Of a DNA stretch of 64,000 nt, positions 51,450-59,761 are shown piece after piece (position 1 is the first letter of the stretch; every line of letters starts with the position of its first letter). A program made the translations under genes and the position numbers. The DNA is taken from NCBI GenBank assembly GCA_946892665.1, contig CAMPOT010000001.1, forward strand, positions 1,674,001 through 1,738,000. Direction: 5' to 3'. This DNA is from Chryseobacterium sp. Marseille-Q5410. GTDB lineage: Bacteria > Bacteroidota > Bacteroidia > Flavobacteriales > Weeksellaceae. The notes below the pieces were generated by a model. The model had not been told where the DNA came from and did no database searches. It saw only the letters and a program-made list of their open reading frames with translations.

Positions 51450-52627
51450 TATAACAACTCAAATATAGAAGCAGCTCCTTGTCCTGTTCCTACGCACATT
51501 GTCACCATTCCATATTTGTTGCCACGTTTTCTCATTTCATCAAGAAGCTGGACGGTTAACTTGGTTCCGGTGCAACCGAGTGGATGTCCCAGTGCGATTG
51601 CGCCGCCATTTACATTTAAGATATCAGGATTTAATCCTAATTCTTTTTTAATGGCAACAGATTGAGAGGCAAAAGCTTCGTTAAGTTCGATCAAGTCGAT
51701 GTCTTTTAATTCTAAACCAGCTTGTTTAAGTGCTTTAGGAATAGCATAAACCGGTCCCATTCCCATGATTCTTGGTTCCAAACCAGCAGCTGCATAAGAA
51801 ACCAATCTTGCTTCAGGTTCCAAACCTAATTCTTTCACCATTTCTTCGCTCATTACGATTACGAAAGCGGCTCCATCACTCATTTGTGAGGAATTTCCAG
51901 CGGTAACGCTACCTCCGTTTGCAAAAACAGGACGAAGTTTTGATAAACCTTCCAAAGAAGTGTCTGCTCTTGGACCTTCATCGACTGAGAAATCGAATTT
52001 TTTGGTTTGGATTTTTTGATTCTCATCAAGGAAATTATACTCAACGGGAATGGATACAATTTGGTTTTTGAAAGCACCGGTTTCATTAGCTTTCAATGCT
52101 TTCAAATGAGATTCAAAAGCAAATTGATCTTGCTCTTCTCTGGAAATATTGTATTGTTTTGCCACTTCTTCCGCGGTATAACCCATACCCCAATAATAAT
52201 CGGGATTGGTTTTTGCGATTTCGGTTTCCGGAACCGGTTTGTAGCCACCCATAGGGATGTATGACATGGATTCTGTACCTCCTGCAATTATGCAGTCAGC
52301 CATTCCAGTTTGGATTTTTGCAGATGCAATTGCAATTGCTTCCGACCCGGATGCACAATATCTGTTCACAGTAACACCAGGAACTTTGTCTGTATTTAAA
52401 CCCATCAATGAAATTAAACGAGCAACATTTAGACCTTGTTCCGCTTCTGGCATTGCATTCCCCACGATTAAATCATCGATTCTGTCTTTATCCAGTTGTG
52501 GAACTGCAGCCATAAGTTTTTCAATCACGGTTGCCGCCATCACATCTGGACGGGTAAAACGCAGAGATCCTTTCGGGGCTTTTCCCACGGCAGTTCTGAA
52601 TCCTTTTATTATATATGCTTGTTTCAT
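51449..52627 (-). CDS. fadA: Acetyl-CoA C-acyltransferase (3-ketoacyl-CoA thiolase)
   Basis: The 392-residue thiolase has the active-site Cys in VNRYCASGSEAIAIA, the His in NGGAIALGHPLGCTGT, and the second Cys in TMCVGTGQGAASIFE at the C-terminus. It cleaves 3-ketoacyl-CoA into acetyl-CoA and a shortened acyl-CoA. It lies between fadN and fadE, separated from each by a four-helix-bundle gene cassette. Length is that of FadA proteins. Order and homology match B. subtilis fadNAE. Confidence 0.95.
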   Translation of the reverse strand: MKQAYIIKGFRTAVGKAPKGSLRFTRPDVMAATVIEKLMAAVPQLDKDRIDDLIVGNAMPEAEQGLNVARLISLMGLNTDKVPGVTVNRYCASGSEAIAIASAKIQTGMADCIIAGGTESMSYIPMGGYKPVPETEIAKTNPDYYWGMGYTAEEVAKQYNISREEQDQFAFESHLKALKANETGAFKNQIVSIPVEYNFLDENQKIQTKKFDFSVDEGPRADTSLEGLSKLRPVFANGGSVTAGNSSQMSDGAAFVIVMSEEMVKELGLEPEARLVSYAAAGLEPRIMGMGPVYAIPKALKQAGLELKDIDLIELNEAFASQSVAIKKELGLNPDILNVNGGAIALGHPLGCTGTKLTVQLLDEMRKRGNKYGMVTMCVGTGQGAASIFELL

Positions 52628-52646
52628 AATTTTTATTTTAGAAATT

Positions 52647-52672
52647 AGAAGTTAGAGGTTAGAAGTTAGAAT
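52647..52672. repeat. Heptamer array, downstream arm of cassette 2
   Basis: AGA, then AGTTAGA, GGTTAGA, AGTTAGA and AT on the plus strand. It is the inverse of 53044-53069 over 26 bp with four mismatches. It lies between the four-helix-bundle stop and the fadA start. Confidence 0.8.
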
Positions 52673-52676
52673 ACAA

Positions 52677-53039
52677 CTAACCGTTTTTTAATTTTATTTT
52701 ATAAGAATAAATCATCTTTTGTATTTCAGAAAGTTCAATTAATAGGGCAGAAATTTCTTTTTCTGTTTTAAAATTTAGTTCAAATAATAGGATTAATTGA
52801 GTTTCTAATTCATAAGCAGAACCCGAAGCACTTCCTAAAAATTGAAAAAATTCATTCACATTATTTCTTCCTGCTCCTTCAGCAATATTAGATGGAATAG
52901 AGAGTGCACATCTCCGAATTTGGCTTGTTAAACCAAATTTTTCTTCGGAAGGTAAATCTTGAGTAATAAGATAAATTTCTTTAGCTAATCCCATAGATCT
53001 CTTCCAAATTTGTAAATCTTGTAAACGATGTGCTTTCAT
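52677..53039 (-). CDS. Four-helix-bundle protein, S23/IVP family (copy 2)
   Basis: The 120-residue protein begins MKAHRLQDLQIWKRSMGLAK and has FGLTSQIRRCALSIPSNIAEG and ASGSAYELETQLILLFEL, the same family as the gene at 51061 but only partly similar in sequence, so the two are not recent duplicates. Typical length. It lies between fadN and fadA. Its 26-bp flanks, 52647-52672 and 53044-53069, are inverted copies of one another and consist of GTTAGAN heptamers. Likely a cassette inserted in the operon; role unknown. Confidence 0.88.
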   Translation of the reverse strand: MKAHRLQDLQIWKRSMGLAKEIYLITQDLPSEEKFGLTSQIRRCALSIPSNIAEGAGRNNVNEFFQFLGSASGSAYELETQLILLFELNFKTEKEISALLIELSEIQKMIYSYKIKLKNG

Positions 53040-53043
53040 CTAA

Positions 53044-53069
53044 ATTCTAAAATCTAATATCTAACTTCT
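53044..53069. repeat. Heptamer array, upstream arm of cassette 2
   Basis: Inverse of 52647-52672: 22 of 26 positions agree, with the ten outermost identical (AGAAGTTAGA on the minus strand). The arm overlaps the fadN TAG stop codon at 53068-53070. Confidence 0.8.
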
Positions 53070-55461
53070 AGTTGCGAAGTGGTTTTCCGTTTTGTAGCAT
53101 GTACTGAATTCTTTCTAATGTTTTTCTTTCGCCACACAATTGAAGGAAAGTTTCTCTTTCGAGATGCAAAAGATATTGTTCGCTAACTACGGTCGGTTCT
53201 GAAAGATTTCCACCTACTAAAACGTTTGCAAGTTTATCAGCGATTAATTTGTCATGTTCCGATATGAAATTCCCCGTTAACATTTGATCGGTTCCTACAT
53301 AAAACATTCCAAGAGCATCTTTACCCAAAACTTTTACTTTTTGCTGAATTGGTTGCGTGTAACCTTGCTCTGCCATTAGCTTTGCAACTTTTTTCGCTTC
53401 AAGAATCTGGGTGTTTTTATTTACGACAACAATGTCTTTATGATTTACCAAAATTCCCATATCATAAGCTTCGTAAGCGGAAGTTGCCACCTTACCCATC
53501 GCGATATTCATGAAAGCATCGCGAAGACGGTTGTTTTTCACGTCATCAATGTGGAATTCTTTTGAAGTTCTAATCGCAAATTCCTTGGTTCCACCACCAC
53601 CAGGAATTACACCCACTCCGGTTTCTACTAAACCGATGTAAGTTTCAGCAGCAGCCACTACTTTATCAGCGTGCATGGTCATTTCGCAACCACCACCTAG
53701 AGTCATTCCGTGAGGAGCAACCACTACAGGAATAGAGGAGTAGCGAACTCTCATCATCGATTTTTGGAAATAGGCAATTGCCATATTCAAATCGTCCCAA
53801 TCCTGCTCGATGGCCATCATCAAAATCATTGCTAAATTAGCTCCAACAGAGAAATTAGCGCCTTGATTTCCGATTACCAAACCATCATATTCTTTTTCTG
53901 CTAAGTCGATAGCTCTGTTTAAACCATCGAGAACTTCACCACCTAGAGAATTCATTTTTGAGCGAATCTCGAAGTTGATGATTCCGTCTCCTAAATCTTG
54001 GATTGCAGAGCCAGAATTGCTCCACAATGTTTTGTTTTTTCTAATATTATCAAGGATAATGAAGGCTTCTTGACCAGGAATTTTGCTGTAATTTCCCGAA
54101 TTTTTGTCGAAGAACATACTTTGTCCCTCATCATTAACTTTATAGAAACTTGTTACCGATTTTACCCAATCAGATACTTCATATCCTGCTTCTTTAGCGA
54201 GTTCGATACCTTTTTGAACACCAACGGCATCCCAAATTTCGAAAGGCCCGTTTTCCCAACCGAAACCTGCTTTCATTGCATCATCCACTTTGTAAAGCTC
54301 GTCCGAAATTTCAGGAATTTTGTGAGAAACATAAGCGAAAAGAGCACCGAGAGATTTTCTGTACAATTCACCAGCTTTGTCTTTTCCTTCAATTAAAACT
54401 TTAAATCTATCAATTGGTTTGTCGATGTTTTTAGTTAATTCTAAGGTTGCAAAATTGGCTTTTCCGTGTAATTCGTATTGTAGCGTTTCTAAATTTAACC
54501 CTTGAATTTCAGATTTTCCATCAGCAGATTTTACTTTTTTGTAGAAACCACCGTCGGTTTTAGAACCTAGCCATTTGTTTTCCACCATAAAATTGATGTA
54601 ATCTGGCAATACAAAAGTTCCTTTAAATTGCTCATCTTCTACACCAGAACCTTGAACTCCATTTGCGACGTGAACCAAGGTATCCAAACCTACTACATCG
54701 GCAGTTCTGAAAGTTGCAGATTTCGGTCTACCAATTACGGGACCTGTTAATTTATCAACTTCAGTTACATTAAGACCGATAGATTTTACATTGTGGAGTA
54801 AATTCATCATCGAGAAAACTCCAATTCTGTTTGCGATAAACGCCGGAGTATCTTTTGCTAAAACCGTAGTTTTTCCTAAGAATTTGGCGCCATATTCCAT
54901 GTAGAATTTCACGATTTCAGCATCGGTATCTCTGGTAGGAATAATTTCTAAAAGCGGTAAATATCTTACGGGGTTAAAGAAGTGTGTTCCTGCAAAATAA
55001 TGTTTAAAATCATCACTTCTTCCTTCTACCAACAGATTAATTGGAATACCAGAAGTATTGGAAGAAACCAAGGTTCCGGGTTTACGGAATTGTTCGATTT
55101 TTTCGTAAACCGACTTTTTTATGTCCAATCTCTCTACGACCACCTCGATGATCCAATCTGTATTTTTGATTTTCTGCAAATCGTCATCAAAATTTCCTAC
55201 AGAAATTCTATCTGCAAATTCTTTTTTGTAAAGTAGAGCAGGGCTTGATTTTACCAATTTGGCGACACTTTCGGTAGCGATTCTGTTTCTCACTACCTTG
55301 TCTTCTTTGGTAAGTCCCTTCTTTTGTTCAGCTTCCGTTAATTCAAAAGGAACGATATCAAGAAGAAGAACTTCAACGCCGATGTTGGCAAAATGCGCTG
55401 CAATTCCGCTTCCCATAATTCCTGAACCAAGAACGGTAACGTGTTTTATTCGTCTTTTCAT
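53068..55461 (-). CDS. fadN: 3-hydroxyacyl-CoA dehydrogenase / enoyl-CoA hydratase (FadN-like)
   Basis: The 797-residue protein has dehydrogenase first and hydratase last, the order of B. subtilis FadN and the reverse of E. coli FadB. The NAD motif is VTVLGSGIMGSGIAAHFANIG; GTHFFNPVRYLPLLEI follows. The hydratase part (about 500-720) shows GNQGANFSVGANL and GMTLGGGCEMTMHADKV with ETGVGVIPGGGGTKE. It hydrates trans-2-enoyl-CoA and oxidises 3-hydroxyacyl-CoA. It starts 5 bp after marR, and with fadA and fadE makes a complete core cycle. Confidence 0.94.
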   Translation of the reverse strand: MKRRIKHVTVLGSGIMGSGIAAHFANIGVEVLLLDIVPFELTEAEQKKGLTKEDKVVRNRIATESVAKLVKSSPALLYKKEFADRISVGNFDDDLQKIKNTDWIIEVVVERLDIKKSVYEKIEQFRKPGTLVSSNTSGIPINLLVEGRSDDFKHYFAGTHFFNPVRYLPLLEIIPTRDTDAEIVKFYMEYGAKFLGKTTVLAKDTPAFIANRIGVFSMMNLLHNVKSIGLNVTEVDKLTGPVIGRPKSATFRTADVVGLDTLVHVANGVQGSGVEDEQFKGTFVLPDYINFMVENKWLGSKTDGGFYKKVKSADGKSEIQGLNLETLQYELHGKANFATLELTKNIDKPIDRFKVLIEGKDKAGELYRKSLGALFAYVSHKIPEISDELYKVDDAMKAGFGWENGPFEIWDAVGVQKGIELAKEAGYEVSDWVKSVTSFYKVNDEGQSMFFDKNSGNYSKIPGQEAFIILDNIRKNKTLWSNSGSAIQDLGDGIINFEIRSKMNSLGGEVLDGLNRAIDLAEKEYDGLVIGNQGANFSVGANLAMILMMAIEQDWDDLNMAIAYFQKSMMRVRYSSIPVVVAPHGMTLGGGCEMTMHADKVVAAAETYIGLVETGVGVIPGGGGTKEFAIRTSKEFHIDDVKNNRLRDAFMNIAMGKVATSAYEAYDMGILVNHKDIVVVNKNTQILEAKKVAKLMAEQGYTQPIQQKVKVLGKDALGMFYVGTDQMLTGNFISEHDKLIADKLANVLVGGNLSEPTVVSEQYLLHLERETFLQLCGERKTLERIQYMLQNGKPLRN

Positions 55462-55466
55462 ATTGA

Positions 55467-55919
55467 TTATTTTTTATTATTCAGTTCGTTAGCTATTTTT
55501 AAAATGTCGTACATCACTTCTTTGAAAATTTCCATTTTGTCAGAAGAAATTTTTTCGACTACTTTTTTGTTAAAGTTTACCACAACTTCCTTTGATAAAT
55601 TTCTGCTGGTCAATCCTTTGTCGGTTAGTTTTATGATGACTTCGCGTTTATCATTGGTGGTTTTTTCTTTGTAGATATAACCATTGTCTTCCAGTAATTT
55701 AATAATTCTTGTTAAAGACGTTGGTTCAATTGCCATTTTCGGTCCCAAATTCGTGCTTCTTGTTCCTTCTTTTGGGTCGATTTTCAAAAGTGTAAGTGCT
55801 TGAACTGCAGTAGCATCATAGTCTTGCGCAAACTCAGAATACATCTTCGAAACTGCGAGCCAAGTCGACTTCAAAATGAGATCTACATTTTCAACTTTAT
55901 CGTTATTTTTAGAGTTCAT
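55467..55919 (-). CDS. MarR-family transcriptional regulator of the fad operon
   Basis: The 150-residue winged-helix protein has RSTNLGPKMAIEPTSLTRIIKL split over the recognition region and a beta-wing (GYIYKEKTTNDKREVIIKLTD), the MarR pattern. It lies 5 bp upstream of fadN, and two perfect palindromes precede it, so it probably represses itself and the fad genes, released by acyl-CoA or fatty acid (ligand is inference). ATG 55919 is preferred over 55970, because the longer version would be read across the -10 box and start inside the operator. Confidence 0.88.
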   Translation of the reverse strand: MNSKNNDKVENVDLILKSTWLAVSKMYSEFAQDYDATAVQALTLLKIDPKEGTRSTNLGPKMAIEPTSLTRIIKLLEDNGYIYKEKTTNDKREVIIKLTDKGLTSRNLSKEVVVNFNKKVVEKISSDKMEIFKEVMYDILKIANELNNKK

Positions 55920-55943
55920 AATTTTCTTACGATGTGATTTATA

Positions 55944-55951
55944 CAAATATA
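55944..55951 (-). promoter_or_regulatory. -10 box (TATATTTG) of the marR-fad operon
   Basis: On the minus strand TATATTTG lies 24 nt before the ATG at 55919 and 6 bp downstream of the first palindrome, which would cover the -33 region. Confidence 0.6.
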
Positions 55952-55957
55952 TAAAAG

Positions 55958-55981
55958 AAATACTATGCATGCATAGTATTT
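55958..55981. promoter_or_regulatory. MarR operator 1 (24-bp perfect palindrome)
   Basis: Core TACTATGCATGCATAGTA (55961-55978) plus AAA on the left and TTT on the right, perfect over 24 bp. It lies next to the -10 box of the marR promoter. Confidence 0.8.
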
Positions 55982-56038
55982 TTCAGATTTTCCGTAAGTA
56001 TTTGATTATTAATAAATTAAAATATATGATTTGCATAA

Positions 56039-56056
56039 TACTATGCATGCATAGTA
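56039..56056. promoter_or_regulatory. MarR operator 2 (18-bp perfect palindrome)
   Basis: Exact second copy of TACTATGCATGCATAGTA, centred 78 bp from operator 1 and upstream of the promoter, suggesting cooperative binding or looping. Confidence 0.75.
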
Positions 56057-56083
56057 AATGTATAACAGATTAAAAATGTAGAA

Positions 56084-57007
56084 TTAATGATGCTTTGCGA
56101 GGAATTCTGCAATCATTTTAAAAGAAATGAATTTTCTTTGAATTTTATCATCCGAAAGCACCCAAAACTGATCCTTATACTCAAATTTCAATGAATTGAG
56201 GTCTTCTGTAAAGTTTTTTTGAAGAAACGAATATAACATTTCTTTTTCCAACGGGGGTGCGAAAATCTGTGGAGCAACAAAATTTTCGTTGAAACGAAAA
56301 ACTTCCGGATTAAGGAATTCATTGTGCTTCAATAGAATTTCTTCCGCAATTCCCGCGTCTAATTTCCCATCATCTACCAACCAAATATGGTCCGAAAATT
56401 CCTTTGCCAATCGCCAGTCGTGGGAAGAAAAAAGAATTAGTTTGTTGTGATCTTTAGCTAAGTTTCTCAGTAATTTTAAAATAATGATTTTATTTTTTTC
56501 ATCGAGATGTGTGGTAGGCTCATCAAGAATAATCATCGGAGAATTTTGTGCTAAAGCTCTTCCTATAAATGCTTTTTGAAGGTTTCCATCTGAAAGTTTC
56601 TGCAAAGGAAAATCTTTGTATTGACTTAAATCTAAACTTTCGATAATATTTTCAACTTCTTGTACGTCAGATTTATTAAGATTGAAATAATAAGGGTAAT
56701 GTATATATTTTCCGAGCGCAACCAAATCGGTCAAAGTGAAATTCGCCGGAACCTGAGATTTTGAGAAAACCACGGCAATTTGTTCGGCAATTTCTTTCTG
56801 GGAAAGTCTTTTTAAAGGTTGATTTTGCAGGACAATTTCTCCGTTCAAAGTCGGAATCTGATTGAGAATTGATTTAATTAAAGTAGTTTTTCCAACGCCG
56901 TTATTACCGATCAGTAAACAAATTTCGCCCAAATCCAACGATGTATCGACGCCTTTTATTAAAGGAGTTTTGTAACCGATTGTTGTATTTTTTAATTGTA
57001 AAAACAT
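56084..57007 (-). CDS. ABC transporter ATPase, FecE/BtuD type
   Basis: The 307-residue ATPase has Walker A GNNGVGKTTLIKSIL, the signature LSDGNLQKAFIGRAL (a variant of LSGGQ), and Walker B MIILDEPTTHLDEKN. It pairs with the FecCD-type permease 22 bp upstream to import siderophore, heme or cobalamin. The C-terminal 75 residues past the usual ATPase end are unusual and of unknown role. A periplasmic binding protein is missing from the cluster. It is the last gene of the TlpA-FecCD-ATPase operon. Confidence 0.9.
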   Translation of the reverse strand: MFLQLKNTTIGYKTPLIKGVDTSLDLGEICLLIGNNGVGKTTLIKSILNQIPTLNGEIVLQNQPLKRLSQKEIAEQIAVVFSKSQVPANFTLTDLVALGKYIHYPYYFNLNKSDVQEVENIIESLDLSQYKDFPLQKLSDGNLQKAFIGRALAQNSPMIILDEPTTHLDEKNKIIILKLLRNLAKDHNKLILFSSHDWRLAKEFSDHIWLVDDGKLDAGIAEEILLKHNEFLNPEVFRFNENFVAPQIFAPPLEKEMLYSFLQKNFTEDLNSLKFEYKDQFWVLSDDKIQRKFISFKMIAEFLAKHH

Positions 57008-57029
57008 TTTATTTACTAAAAAGCGAAAT

Positions 57030-58010
57030 TTATTTTTTCTTCATAATCATCATCAAAATCACCGGAATTCCGAAAAGGGAGGTGATAACATTCAAAGGAA
57101 ATTGCGTAAGTTCTGAAATAATACAGAAAAATTCCATGATGAAAATTCCTAAAATCATATTCAAAATCCATTGCTGCCAAAGTTTTGCCGGATTATAGAT
57201 CATTCTGCAAAAATGCGGAACAACAATTCCAATAAATAAAATTGGTCCTAAAAACGCAGTAACAGACGCTGAAAAAAGCGAAGAAGCAATAATCACCAAA
57301 TATTTCAATTGATTCAAATTTACGCCTAAACTTTGGGCATAAGCGGTTCCCAGAGCATTTCCAATCAATGGTTTTATGGATTTGAAACTCAGGTAAATTC
57401 CGAAAACTACAATCAACGATAATATTAAAATTTGATTGGTTGAAACCTGGTTATTCGCACCAAAACTCCATAAAATATAATTTTTAAGACTTTGATTTTC
57501 CGCATAAAACTGCAGGATAGAAACGATGGCTCCTGCCAGTGCAGAAACTAAAAATCCGAAAATAATCAAAAAAGATTTATCCTGAAATTTACTGGAAAAA
57601 GCCAATAAAACAAGCATTAACAAAAAACTTCCCGCAATTGCAGAAATGCTTAGAAAACTGTTTTGCAAAAATTCAGGAAGTACTAAATTTTGCGAGAAAA
57701 AAATATAAAAAGCAACACTTAAACTCGCCACGGAAGAAATTCCCAAAACGGAAGGTCCTGCCAAAGGATTTTGAAAATATTCCTGCAGCAAAAAACCAGA
57801 AGTTGGAATCGCAATTCCAGCCAAAAGCATTGCCAGAACCCGATTAATACGTAGTTGCGCAATTTGTGAATTTTCTGAATTCGAAATAAAAAAGTCGGAA
57901 AAATTGAGTTTTATAAAGCCAATGTTCAAGTTGATGATTACCGAAATAAAAATTCCGATCATAATCAGCAAACAAATCAACCTGAAACTGGTTTTCAATG
58001 GAACTTTCAT
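57030..58010 (-). CDS. FecCD-family ABC transporter permease
   Basis: The 326-residue permease has nine to ten membrane segments and the family hallmarks: RINRVLAMLLAGIAIPTSG near residue 53, LQEYFQNPLAGPSVLGISS, and the ATPase-coupling segment GPILFIGIVVPHFCRMI. It forms the channel for Fe-siderophore or cobalamin uptake. It starts directly after the stop codon of the TlpA-like gene, a tight operon arrangement. Confidence 0.93.
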   Translation of the reverse strand: MKVPLKTSFRLICLLIMIGIFISVIINLNIGFIKLNFSDFFISNSENSQIAQLRINRVLAMLLAGIAIPTSGFLLQEYFQNPLAGPSVLGISSVASLSVAFYIFFSQNLVLPEFLQNSFLSISAIAGSFLLMLVLLAFSSKFQDKSFLIIFGFLVSALAGAIVSILQFYAENQSLKNYILWSFGANNQVSTNQILILSLIVVFGIYLSFKSIKPLIGNALGTAYAQSLGVNLNQLKYLVIIASSLFSASVTAFLGPILFIGIVVPHFCRMIYNPAKLWQQWILNMILGIFIMEFFCIISELTQFPLNVITSLFGIPVILMMIMKKK

Positions 58011-58592
58011 TTATTTGGAAACCACGAAAGACGAAATTTTTTCATCCAGCATTTGTTTGCTCATCATTCCCACCGTTTCATCAGATTTGTCGCCTTTTCG
58101 GAGCAAAGTAAACGGAATAGAACCTCCGTCCCATTGTTTAAAATTAGCGTGGAAATATTCAGGAATGAGTTGTTCGCCATCCACCAAAACAATATTTTCC
58201 GACAAATGATTTTCTTCTGCAAAAGCTTTCACTTTGGTGTCCCAATCTTCTTTTGCGTCCAAACTGACAAACGTGAATTTCACAGGTTGACCTTTCAATT
58301 CCTTCATTTTGTCTCTGAAATGCGGGATTTCAACCATACAAGGTCCGCACCATGTAGCGAAAAAATTGGTTACATATAAAGTATCATTATTTTTTTTAGC
58401 AAGCATCTTTGAGGTTTCATCCGGTGTTAATTCAATTTTTTTGAATGGAATTAGCGTTTCTGAAACTTCATTCGACTCCGGATTTTTTACCGAATCAGTG
58501 ATGGAATTATCCGTAAGTTCGTCGGTTTTTGTTTCTTTTTTGCAACTCGAAACCATTGCCAAAATCAGTATACTTAAAATTAATTTATTCAT
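58011..58592 (-). CDS. TlpA-like thioredoxin-fold lipoprotein
   Basis: The 193-residue protein has a lipoprotein signal (MNKLILSILILAMVSSC) and a TlpA/ResA-like thioredoxin domain with the active site ATWCGPCMVEIPHF, SLDAKEDWDTKV and GGSIPFTLL (cis-Pro). Its role would be thiol reduction in the periplasm, for example in cytochrome c or disulfide work. ATG 58592 is used; the ORF extends to 58616 but would lose the signal peptide. It heads the FecCD-ATPase operon, an unusual partner. Confidence 0.87.
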   Translation of the reverse strand: MNKLILSILILAMVSSCKKETKTDELTDNSITDSVKNPESNEVSETLIPFKKIELTPDETSKMLAKKNNDTLYVTNFFATWCGPCMVEIPHFRDKMKELKGQPVKFTFVSLDAKEDWDTKVKAFAEENHLSENIVLVDGEQLIPEYFHANFKQWDGGSIPFTLLRKGDKSDETVGMMSKQMLDEKISSFVVSK

Positions 58593-58602
58593 TTTATTTT
58601 TA

Positions 58603-58610
58603 TATTTTTG
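58603..58610 (+). promoter_or_regulatory. -10 box (TATTTTTG) for the reductase gene
   Basis: TATTTTTG ends 13 nt before the ATG at 58624, in the 31-bp divergent gap with the TlpA-like gene. Confidence 0.5.
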
Positions 58611-58623
58611 AATCATAATTGAT

Positions 58624-59748
58624 ATGGAAAAACTTTCACCTAAGGTGCGACAAGCCGAATTTCACAGGCTAAAAATAACGAAAAAGCGTCAGCTGACCAA
58701 AAACACTTTCTCTTTGGAATTTGAAATTCCGGAAGATTTGAAATCGAATTACCGCTTCGAAGCCGGGCAATATGTTACCGTAAAATATCTGGCAAAAGGA
58801 AAGGTTTTTCAGAATGACTTTTCGATGACTTCTGCGCCTTACGAGGAAAAAATTTCATTAGGTATAAAAATAAATAGCGAAGAAAGTTCTACGAAAGAAC
58901 TTTCTGAAAATTATGAAATCGGTGACGAATTAGAAGTTTCTGAACCAAAAGGCCGGTTTACGTTGATATCGAAACCGCATGAATTCCGCACCATCATTGG
59001 ATTCGCTGGTGGAATTGGTATTACACCTTTAATTAGCCATTTTAAACAATTACTGCATACGGAACCCAGAACACGGCTGTTTTTGTTCTATGGGAACAGA
59101 AAATCGGAAGAAATCGCCTTTAAAAATGAACTCGATGATTTGGCAAAAAAATATGGCAGCCGATTGCAAATTTTCTATTTCTTTTCGCAGGAAAAATCTT
59201 CAGATAATTTGTTTTATGGAAGATTAGATGAAAAAAAACTCAAGCTGATCATTAACCAAATTTTGCATTTAGACGATACCGACGAGGAAAGTACCATTTG
59301 GGATGCAGTAGACGAAGTGCTGATCTGCGGAAAAGGAGAGATGATTAAATCGTTGGCGAACGCGTGCTACAACAACGGAATTCCAAAGAAAAATATTCAT
59401 TTTGAATTGTTTGAAGAGTCTAATGATGATATTTATCCTGTAGAAAAAGAATTTCCTTTGGTAGAAGGAATTTCGGTGGATTTTAAACTTTTCGGGAAAA
59501 ATTATTCAACAAAGCTGGAAAATAATAAAACCAAACTTTTGCAACAATTATTAATTCAACGTTTTCCGTTGCCATATTCTTGTAAATCAGGAATTTGTGG
59601 GAGTTGCGAATGTATTTTGGAAGAAGGTGAGGTAGAACTTTTAGAAAATGAATATTTGACGGAAAAAGAAGAAAAGTCGGGAAAGATTTTGGCGTGCATG
59701 TCTTTTGTTTTAAGCAAGAAAATAAAGGTTAATTTTGATCTAACATAA
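58624..59748 (+). CDS. Ferredoxin-NAD(P)H reductase-like flavoprotein with 2Fe-2S domain
   Basis: The 374-residue protein has an FAD domain (FEAGQYVTVKYL, then NDFSMTSAP), an NAD(P) domain (GFAGGIGITPLISHFK) and a C-terminal plant-type 2Fe-2S domain with Cys320, Cys325, Cys328 and Cys358. The order resembles PaaE-type oxygenase or phenylacetyl-CoA epoxidase reductases and Hmp-like electron donors. Its partner is unknown; no oxygenase is adjacent. It is divergent from the TlpA operon. Confidence 0.9.
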   Translation: MEKLSPKVRQAEFHRLKITKKRQLTKNTFSLEFEIPEDLKSNYRFEAGQYVTVKYLAKGKVFQNDFSMTSAPYEEKISLGIKINSEESSTKELSENYEIGDELEVSEPKGRFTLISKPHEFRTIIGFAGGIGITPLISHFKQLLHTEPRTRLFLFYGNRKSEEIAFKNELDDLAKKYGSRLQIFYFFSQEKSSDNLFYGRLDEKKLKLIINQILHLDDTDEESTIWDAVDEVLICGKGEMIKSLANACYNNGIPKKNIHFELFEESNDDIYPVEKEFPLVEGISVDFKLFGKNYSTKLENNKTKLLQQLLIQRFPLPYSCKSGICGSCECILEEGEVELLENEYLTEKEEKSGKILACMSFVLSKKIKVNFDLT

Positions 59749-59761
59749 AAGCGAGCAACTT

